This document shows, piece after piece, positions 56,675-64,000 of a DNA stretch of 64,000 bases (positions are counted from its first letter, which is position 1; every line of letters starts with the position of its first letter). Below the pieces are notes generated by a model. That model was not told where the DNA came from, ran no database searches, and saw only the letters and a program-made list of their open reading frames with translations. This DNA is from Paramacrobiotus metropolitanus (taxonomy: Eukaryota > Tardigrada > Eutardigrada > Parachela > Macrobiotidae). The DNA is taken from positions 310,001 through 374,000 of the forward strand of contig NW_026570335.1 in NCBI RefSeq assembly GCF_019649055.1, given 5' to 3'. Position numbers and translations under genes: made by a program.

Positions 56675-57055
56675 ACAATACGGATTAGCGGTCGATGGGA
56701 ACGATATTTGGAAAGTCGACCGTGCCTGGATCGGAAAAATGGCAAATTTATGGTGGTATTGTGGGCGTCCTCCCTGGTCAGAATAATCAGAGTCTTGGAC
56801 TACTGGTGGTGTTAGGCTTTCCGCTTGTTGTTAATTTCCTGTAGTACTTGTCGGTTTTTGTTCTCACCACACTGCTGTATAGGGGGAAACCGAACTGCTT
56901 GACGTATACGCATGTACTAAGTGTCTCAAAAGCGCGTTGAAAATCAGCCATTGCCGAATGAATAACTAGGTATGTAAAAAGGCTAGCAATTCGAAAACCG
57001 AAAAAAGTATGAATTTCGAAAAAAATATCCGTGCGCGCAGCCAATGCCCGTGTTT
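56675..57055 (+). pseudogene. LINE 3' fragment split by the LTR retrotransposon (downstream half)
   Basis: Continuation of 33740-34273. Matches the reverse complement of about 63170-63470 through GGAAAAATGGCAAATTTATGG, GTGGTGTNAGGCTTTCCGC, GTGTCTCAAAAGCGC, GAAAATCAG and ATTCGAAAA blocks. A stretch of about 50 bp near 56860-56930 is missing in the paralogue. It appears to be 3' UTR of a LINE. Confidence 0.65.
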
Positions 57056-57237
57056 ACCCGTGCGAGGAGCTATAATAATATCATCAGCAGTGAGAAATCT
57101 TTTTGTTTTCCAAATCCTGAATTTGTAGAGCGCATATTCAAGACACAGAATGGCTAAACGCAAGGATTTAGTAAACAGAAACATTATGATTAAAAAAACA
57201 ACCGAAAGACATCGAATTACTCGCAGCCTGTGATTAA

Positions 57238-57870
57238 TTAAACATTAGGCATGCCTCGATTTTTGTTTGGGTAAAAAAGATATCCCATATCTTCGATAAA
57301 ATCGTATGTCCGACGCTTGCTTGATCCAGCCAGTTGTGCGACACTTCCCGCTTTCTTCGAGTTGGCATGCACATGGGAAACCGCCACAGTATCCCAGCAT
57401 GTCGCGTCCCACACAAGCGCTTTACCATCCCGCACAGGAATCAAGGTCATGCCGTCAGGCCGCTTATTGCTGCGTGCAGACAATCCGAGCGGTGCGCTTT
57501 GGCAAGGATACCCCGCAATCTCAGAGCTCATTTTAACTTCGTTGTTCAGTTCCTTCGTTGTTCGCTGGCAGTTGAGACATTCGGGACTTTCGGAACGCCT
57601 TTTGCCGAGCTCATCCGTTTCGTCGGCAGAAAGATCTGTGAAGTTACCGGGGAACCTCGATCTACCGCCTTTTTAAGACAACGATTTAGTTTAGCTGTAA
57701 TCCGTGGAAATGCTGCAGCTGTTTCTGGTACACTGCCTGCACGTCCGAAGGTCATGAGTGGCTCTAACGAGTTCGGATGCTTTTTTAATGTTTAAATTTG
57801 ATCAGTTTTTATTAGTGTAAATCAGCGCAGGCATATTGTTATGTATAATGGCTGTTGTTGAAAAAAAATT
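57238..57870 (+). pseudogene. LINE 3' fragment with inverted 5' part
   Basis: 57536-57795 on the plus strand encodes the extreme C-terminus of a LINE RT ORF (LAVETFGTFGTPFAELIRFV, then GEPRSTAFLRQRFSLAV and IRGNAAAVSGTL). The adjacent 57238-57531 encodes, on the minus strand, the segment that should come immediately before it (KRPDGMTLIPVRDGKALVWD, then a Ser/Lys/Arg stretch and YDFIEDMGYLFYP). The upstream part is therefore inverted relative to the downstream part at about 57535, the layout produced by twin-priming during LINE insertion. The 3' end may be the A-run near 57860. Homologous to 62235-62775. Confidence 0.65.
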
Positions 57871-59124
57871 TTTGTTTACTCTTATCGGCTCCTTGTAGTT
57901 TTCAGCAATAACGACTGCGACGGGTTCTTCGCCAATCGCTTCCTGTCTCAAGCATTTGATCGAACCAATAGAGTAGGGCAGCTACTTGTAACATTTACCT
58001 GCTAAAGACACCAGCGATCCCTGAAGACCAAATTTTGCGGCACACGTTTCCTGTCCGCGTAGTTTTAATTTCTTGGATTAATATTTTTCAAGTTATTCTC
58101 AAGCTAATGAAAATACCAACAAGTAAAAAACAAAACAAAAATAACCTATAAGTTAAAGTGGGGGAGCTGAAATATGTTCGATTTAACGGCAAAGCATTTG
58201 AACATAGCTTTGCCATTGCGCAGCCATCATTTCGCGCAGTTTTCCATTTGTTGCCACTGTACTACGATAGCTTGCGTTTTACAACATACCGGTCCAATTT
58301 CTACAGTGCTAAAAACGTTACAACGCGTTTTACGAACAGAGCGGATTACCACCAAGCACCTGCACCGCAAAGGAACCTTTACTGCATTATTTCCATGTTC
58401 TGACTTGATTTCCCCATTGGTATCTCCATCTTCATCTTTGCGTTTGGTAGCTCCGCTTCACCCGCGAACACCACTTCGATGTGACGCTTATATCTTGCTT
58501 CTATCTGACCGTTTTACGGTACATATTACGCAAACGTTCGTATATCTACCTCTTTTTCAGTGTGTTAGCCTGACTTTGTTAGGAGAAAGTTAATTTTGCG
58601 CGCAGTCTTCGGAACTGGCTAAAAATATCCTGCTGGCGCCCTTACCAGTTGATGGTTTATGTACTTATACAAGATACTTGCGCACAGTAATTTTTCCAAT
58701 CGTGAAAGCAAAACTACTCACTCGGGACAAACGCTTTTCCAAAAAGCTGCGTAAACTTTGTGCGTTTTTTTCGAATTACTTTAAAACCAACTCAGTTCCA
58801 AAAGGGTAAACTGCACATGAAAAGGTTTATACGAGGTCACGGTCATATGGACCACTAGTCAGTGTTCTGAGAAAAGGTCACCGGTGTATATTGTCAGCCA
58901 GCCGATTCAACGATCCGAAATTTTTTAGTTACAGAAAATAAGTCGTCGAGGAAAGTTGAAGATTCCTTTCAGTGGAAAGCGATTAAGCTGCATTAGTCGT
59001 TCACCGGAAGAAAAATGCGCAAAATATTAATCAGGTATCAGAGAAGATTCAGAATTAGGAGAGAGAAGTGCATACGGAGGTGAAACCGTTAAAAGTGGCG
59101 GAAGTTCCTTGTAAGCAACTACGT
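57871..59124. other. Intergenic, no supported gene
   Basis: A 139-codon frame (58174-58593, plus) has no recognised domain or splice context. One dispersed ACTACGATA motif is at 58252-58271. No RNA gene was seen. Confidence 0.3.
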
Positions 59125-59172
59125 AATCGATGAAATTGTGAAATCGATGAAATCGATGAAATCGATGAAAAT
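59125..59172 (+). repeat. ATCGATGAA 9-bp tandem repeat
   Basis: About four to five imperfect copies of AAATCGATG / ATCGATGAA in tandem. A microsatellite-type tract in otherwise AT-rich sequence. Confidence 0.7.
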
Positions 59173-60194
59173 GTTTTAAAAGAGGAAGCGAGTCGCCGAA
59201 AATATTATTTCACCAAGGCATCCATTTACCCATAAGCTTACAAGTTAAACGTACATTACTTAGGGTGCCGTTCTTCAGTCTTCAAACGTACTCGGTTCTT
59301 CTAAGATAGAAACGAGATACGAAGAAAGCCATGGACAAGCAGCGCTTATTGGCAGTAATAGTTGTTCCACAATACTTTTTCACTAATCGTTTGCAATCTG
59401 CATTGACAGTCCTGCATCGATGAGTACTGTACTTGGCAACGCTCTGTACCGTTGTTGACTCCATTCTGTTGTCTGAAGCAACAACACATAGCTACAGTAA
59501 CTGACACACCAAAAAATGCCTGTTTTGCTATTGTTGGCTTCCTAGTAAAATTTCCAGACTGGAAACGCACGAAGAAAAACGCACGACGGCGTAAAAATTT
59601 GTTTCTTATTAACTATAGTAACACAACCGTCCAAACTTGGATGAGTAGGGCTTGATAAACAGATTTTTGAAGCGCGGTGAATAGCCATCGTACTACGATA
59701 CGTCTGCGTGCAGTGAAACGGCTAAAATTCGATTTAGTAATTACTGTATCAGTTGGAAGCCTTCGGCGTAGCAGTTAAGGCGCTTTTAACACCAGGGAAC
59801 TACAAAACTTTTGGCATGGTTGAAATCTAGTCTTGCGCAGACCCTGACCTATTATCATGCTATCCCGGTTGTATGCCTTCGAAAATTGGAACTGTGCTCG
59901 TCTGAAGTTTGTACTCAGCGAGTGCTGTTTAATTCTCGTACTAAAAGCAAACTAACGCGACAAAAAATTACAGTATACAGGAAAATTAATCGAGAAAAAA
60001 AATAGAGTTACTCCACAACAAATGCCTAAAAAACGGACAAAAAATTAAATGAAAATAAAAACTCGGCTGATTATTGTTTATGCGGCATCGTTTTGGTGAA
60101 GTTAAGATTTAGAATATTCAGGCCACAACTGCTTAGTATCAACGCCGCCGCATTACGTTTTTTACCGAAAGCAAATACGGTACCTTTCAGTTCC
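59173..60194. other. Intergenic, no supported gene
   Basis: Short opposite-strand frames (59282-59655, 59811-60005) without domains. One dispersed ACTACGATA motif is at 59682-59703. Nothing else was recognised. Confidence 0.3.
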
Positions 60195-60650
60195 ATTGAC
60201 TTCCACATAGAAACCAACGCAAGCGGCTGCCACAGCTGCGCGACCAATGAGCGATAGGTTGGTGGTTATCCGTAACATTTTGTTTCTATTTCTTTAACTT
60301 TCTGGATGCATACCTAATACAGATTACAGACGATGGCACAGAGTGGTAACGAGAGTAATGGTTCCACGTCAGCGGCGATCGGCGTATTAGATTGACCTTC
60401 ATGCTGTGTCAGTTCGGCCCGGTCGGCTATTGCGCATCTGGTCATCGATCTGCCTCAAGTGCAACGAGCACTTAAGGGTTTGACGCACTTTTCTTATTTC
60501 CTTTGATTCTGTTAGGTACATTATTTTGTTCACCACATCTAATTAAATCCTGTTTTGTTATTCCCTATACTTCTATAGTTTTTTTATTTTAATTCTGCTT
60601 CGTTAATTGACTGAAAAATAAAAGTGTTGCACGAGCATAATACCGAAAAG
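60195..60650 (-). repeat. Interspersed repeat R2, copy 2
   Basis: Reverse-complement match of 18880-19335 over its length, including GGTTGGTGGTTATCCGTAA, CCACGTCAGCGGCGATCGGCG, GTTCGGCCCGGTCGGC and GATTCTGTTAGGTACATT blocks. No coding frame. Two copies in 64 kb, in opposite orientation. Confidence 0.65.
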
Positions 60651-61199
60651 GAATGGAAGAACTGATAAAATTTTGACCTCGATTGGTTTGGGTTTTGTCG
60701 CCTTTGTTATATCAGATTATGTTTCTCTCGTGGACAGAAATAAAAGCGATAAACTTAAATACTTAATAATTTTTTTCCATTCTTTTTCAGTTCTCTGTAT
60801 AAAGTTTTTCATTTTTTTAGTAAATATTTAATGAAACAAAATTTGAAATAAAAAAAAGCGATAGAAGTATGATAAACAACAAAACAAGATAAAAATAGAT
60901 TTGACAGATATTCGGGCACTCTTGTCTCGGCTTATTGTCGCCACGCAAATATTGATGAAACATTACAGAGTGGAAAACAATGAAATGAAAGTTGAAGCCC
61001 GGTTAAAATCTATCATCTTCTAGATTTCATCCTGTAGAATAAAATATTTACTAGGCAATAACCATCAAAATAACAACAAGTGGCTATTGCTGAGAATGAC
61101 AGGACAACGTGGACATGGCACTCAAACTGTGACAAAGGGGCACTTAAGAACTGACTCATGAACTTCGAGATGCGTGTGCCAATTAGAAGACATCGAGCT
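60651..61199. other. Intergenic, no supported gene
   Basis: AT-rich. A stretch near 60830-60900 (AGCGATAGAAGTATGATAAA) faintly resembles part of repeat R2. A 74-codon minus-strand frame (61013-61237) has no domain. Confidence 0.3.
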
Positions 61200-62010
61200 G
61201 TCACCTCGTCGCCATATGAATTATGGTCTGTCGGCATAATCCAACACGTCCAAAAGATGAACGTCCGGATCCCTAAAATATTCGTTCTCCAGTTTCAAAC
61301 ACATTTCCTCCACGACATCTGCAGGGTCAGGTCAAGTATTTCGAGGCCGGCTGGTTGCACTTGAAGAGATGTTATAAATGGATGGAGCGCGTTATTATTT
61401 ATGGGGCAGTTAGATCCGCAGCCGAAGTGCGTGTTTCTGAGGCGTGTTTCTGAGACGCCAAAGTTCCTTCCAGTAATCATCATGGATTTTGAAATCTTTA
61501 ACACCTCGGTCATAAAACTTTGACTTACAGAAAATCTGATAAGATACAGTAGCTGTTTGTTCAGAAATTGCTCCGAATACAGCTTTCTTAAGACTACATG
61601 CTCGAACCCCACAAGTTTACCATAAAGTGTCGATTTTCTAGTTCGCGGGTGGAAAACAACGCGATTAACACCTCGCCTTCTGTTTTAATTGAGCGGATTC
61701 CAACACCAGAACCACCCATAATGTTTCTTTTGATGGCTTTCATCAACAACGTAAGGTACTGTAGATGCATAACAAATCATCGTCCTCATTTCTATCCAGA
61801 AAAGCCAAGATCCGAAGTAATTCAATTGACGATTCGCTGTGCAGTGCGCAGTCGTACGAGTACTTGCAGAAAGGGCACGCGGTTTGAATTACTTTCCCTT
61901 TGCTCGGTACTCGTATTTCGTTCACACCAAATCCACTCACACAGCCAACACGGGCAGACGGGGCAGTAGTCGCAATAGCGCCTCTGGAATCTACAGTATA
62001 TCAAACAAAA
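61200..62010 (-). other. Coding-like segments, possible decayed multi-exon gene
   Basis: On the minus strand several short stretches look more coding-like than their surroundings: about 61770-61620 (MHLQYLTLLMKAIKRNIMGG and continuing), 61612-61295, and 61330-61225 (EEMCLKLENEYFRDPDVHLL). Splice-like signals occur (GTGAGT after a Leu/Pro-rich stretch near 61935, TTTTCTGTAAGT near 61530, CCCTGCAG near 61320). I could not join them into one frame-consistent model and do not recognise a family. They may be exons of an unrecognised gene or a decayed gene. Confidence 0.25.
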
Positions 62011-62092
62011 GAAGGCAGAACGTCGGAGGAAGTTTTAAACGTGTGACAGACGAGCTAGCGATACTAAATAATTCTAACGTCATTGTAGCCAT

Positions 62093-63130
62093 TAAGGGTA
62101 GTGGCCCGGTACATGATACCAAATTCGTGTACGTACATGCACGAAAACTGTCGCTTTCGCGCACTCCCAAACACATTTTGTTTCGGTTTATGACATTCTG
62201 TAGCCATAAGATTTGTAAACACTGACGTGAAAACTAAATATTAGCTTTATTTCAAACTTGTACAAGCAAATGCCATTTACACTTAAACTCAAATATCGAA
62301 TAGCTAGAACAAATAAAACAACTCTTCAAGCTCTTTTGAACAACCAACAGTTCCCAGGACAGAAGCGGCATTTCCACGCTGAATTTCAACACTAATACGC
62401 TGCCACAAAAAGTCTGTGCCACACTTCTCCTGTTTGATCTTTTATTCGTCGACCAACTTCATTTATGAACTGACGGGTACTGGCGCCGCAACTTCCCATA
62501 GTCTCCAAGGACACCGGTTGGAAAAAATAACGATCAGTCAGTTCCTCGTAATTGCGCCTCTTTCGTTCTTCCGCGTCTTCTGCTGCCGAACCCGCTGCTT
62601 CTGATGAGCCGGCGATGTACGATATAGCAAATGTGTCGCACACCGTCACATCCCAAATCAAAGGGAGACCGTTCTTCCAAGGGAAAAGAGACAAACCGTC
62701 TGGGCGCTTCCCATTCGACCTGCACAGTCCAGGAGGCTCCAAAATAGTCGGGACTTTTGCCGATCCCAGGCTGCGCTGACGTGAAAACCGTTTGTGCGCG
62801 CAACATCCGGTTCGGGAGTTATGGCTGTTAGAAAATTCCAAAAAGTTTAAATGCATTCAGGTGTACCAAAAGTCTCATTACGGACCGATCTCCATTAAAT
62901 TTTGCACGTAAATTCACATAACGATGAACATCTTTTTTACACGGACCCAGACTTCCATGATTTTTTTCAAATTTTAAAATGAATTTTAAAACTTTTGAAA
63001 TGTTTTAAAATTTGAAAAACATCGTATAACAGTGGATCGGTGTAAAAACGTTCTTCGTGGTAATGTGCATTCACGTGCAAAATTTGAGGGAGATCAGTCC
63101 ATCATGAGACGTGTTCGACACATTCTGAAT
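62093..63130 (+). repeat. Foldback-type repeat, copy 2, interrupted by a LINE
   Basis: The left part is homologous in the same orientation to 6519-6800 and is split by the insertion at 62235-62775. The centre is a hairpin (about 62932-63048). The sequence to the right (to about 63130) is the imperfect reverse complement of the left flank, sharing AAATTTTGCACGT, GATCTCC and GTCTCAT blocks. The element is therefore a long imperfect palindrome. No coding capacity. Confidence 0.6.
62235..62775 (-). pseudogene. 5'-truncated LINE insertion with 13-bp target duplication
   Basis: Inserted into foldback copy 2; CTGACGTGAAAAC occurs on both sides (62222-62234 and 62776-62788). The minus-strand frame encodes the C-terminus of a non-LTR RT ORF: KRPDGLSLFPWKNGLPLIWD, AGSAAEDAEERKRRNYEEL, then FFQPVSLETMG and INEVGRRIKDQTGE. 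This is a signature familiar from many invertebrate LINEs. Past the surviving stop, the sequence for the final SVEIQRGNAASVLGT segment is still recognisable in another frame. AATAAA lies near the 3' end (about 62250 in complement). Confidence 0.8.
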
Positions 63131-63169
63131 TTAGTAAATAAAAACCTTCGTCACTGCTTATGACAATGG

Positions 63170-64000
63170 TTGCGCGCGCGGACATTTTTTTCGAATTCTT
63201 ACTTTTTTAAATTTTCGCATTCGTAGCCTTTTTTCTTACTTAGGTAATCAACAATGACTGATTTTCGGCGCTTTTGAGACACCAATTACATGTTTATACT
63301 GCAACAGGAAATTACCAGCACGCGGAAAGCCTGACACCACCAGTGCTCCGACAGCTCTGGCATGACTGGACGCGCGCAATACCGCCATAAATTTGCCATT
63401 TTTCCGATCTAAGCGCGGTCGGCTTTCCAAAATAATAAATTATCGTCCTAAACGACCGCTGTCCGTATTGTTCCTCGACAAACATCATCAGCCGAATCAA
63501 GCAACAAAGTAGAAAACCAGATTTGAACCTTTCCTTGCGGTATTCTTCTTGGCAGTCATCGTGCACGTGCACGGTAACTTAGTGATAACTTTGTACAATC
63601 AGTGCCTTACGCTAAAATACACTCAAACAGGCAATGACCAACCCAGGTAAAATAACTCTTTTCACTCTTTAGAAGACCCACAGTTCTTAAAGCCGCCTTT
63701 CCACGTTGGATTTTTACACCTGCACTTACGTTGCCACTAGACTTCGGCAGTGCGCGCTTCTCCTATTTGACCTTTAGCACGTCAGCCAGCTTCACTGATG
63801 AACGGACGAAAACTGACTTAGGTTTTCGCAGTTTCGCAGACTACGGTTCGCAGGTGGCGAAAAAGAACGACCAGCGAGTTCCGAATCGTCTCCAGTTAGC
63901 GTTTCTTTCGTTCTTCTGCGGCCGATCCCGCTTGAGCGCTTTTTGGATCGCCTAATACGTCGGCTATACTTTGAAGGACATAGAGGATGCACTTACAGTA
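63170..64000 (-). pseudogene. LINE 3' fragment carrying the empty LTR-insertion site
   Basis: Reverse-complement paralogue of 33740-34273 plus 56671-57055, uninterrupted. The position equivalent to the AGGG target is AGGA at 63472-63475. It includes a decayed RT C-terminus (Ala/Glu/Lys-rich stretch near 63910-63960, stops in frame) and a long 3' UTR. It runs off the window end, so its 5' limit is unknown. Confidence 0.7.

Noticed and set aside
57546-57755. Minus-strand ORF opposite the LINE C-terminus
   Set aside because: The plus strand encodes the recognisable LINE C-terminal motif; the minus frame is a shadow.

Overview
The window is nuclear DNA from an animal, most likely an invertebrate. 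Its genes have GT-AG introns of about 100-440 bp and encode signal peptides. Long stretches have no open reading frame, and much of the rest is transposable elements (LINE fragments, tRNA-derived repeats, foldback elements, one giant LTR retrotransposon). I cannot name the species. The host background looks AT-rich, while the retrotransposon is visibly richer in G+C and is A/C-rich on its coding strand.

Layout. 1-9.6 kb holds two host genes: a four-exon secreted glycoprotein-like gene (+, 664-2757) and a two-exon secreted protein with a C-terminal phage tail-collar domain (-, 9280-7698). Between them lie tRNA-derived repeats and one copy of a foldback repeat. 9.6-30 kb is mostly non-coding: interspersed repeat copies, a 93-bp tandem repeat, a tandemly duplicated 1,339-bp unit of alternating inverted arms, and a foldback element with AAAGGC-rich arms. 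30.8-34.3 kb has three LINE 3' fragments. The third is split at an AGGG target site by the large element.

34,274-56,670 is a 22.4-kb Ty3/Gypsy-type LTR retrotransposon. Its LTRs are 383 and 384 bp with 7 substitutions and 1 indel between them. It has a 4-bp target duplication, a TGG-starting primer-binding site, a 1-kb leader, a 780-codon coiled-coil ORF1 starting MGQT, Gag capsid with a CCHC knuckle, protease, RT/RNase H, and integrase with a C-terminal AT-hook. After pol come about 8.5 kb of further coding sequence (46.5-55.0 kb) in six blocks that I do not recognise, containing PPPY motifs, basic and acidic tails and two winged-helix-like segments. No env-like membrane protein is visible. 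The copy is dead: 15 in-frame stops lie inside otherwise continuous frames, the reading frame changes repeatedly, and both the protease DTG and the RT YxDD motifs are altered. The post-pol module is the most interesting content of the window.

56.7-64 kb is again host DNA with nested repeats: the rest of the split LINE, a LINE with an inverted 5' part, an inverted copy of an 18.9-kb repeat family, a second foldback copy interrupted by a LINE with a 13-bp target duplication, and, at 63.2-64.0 kb on the minus strand, a paralogue of the split LINE that preserves the empty insertion site.
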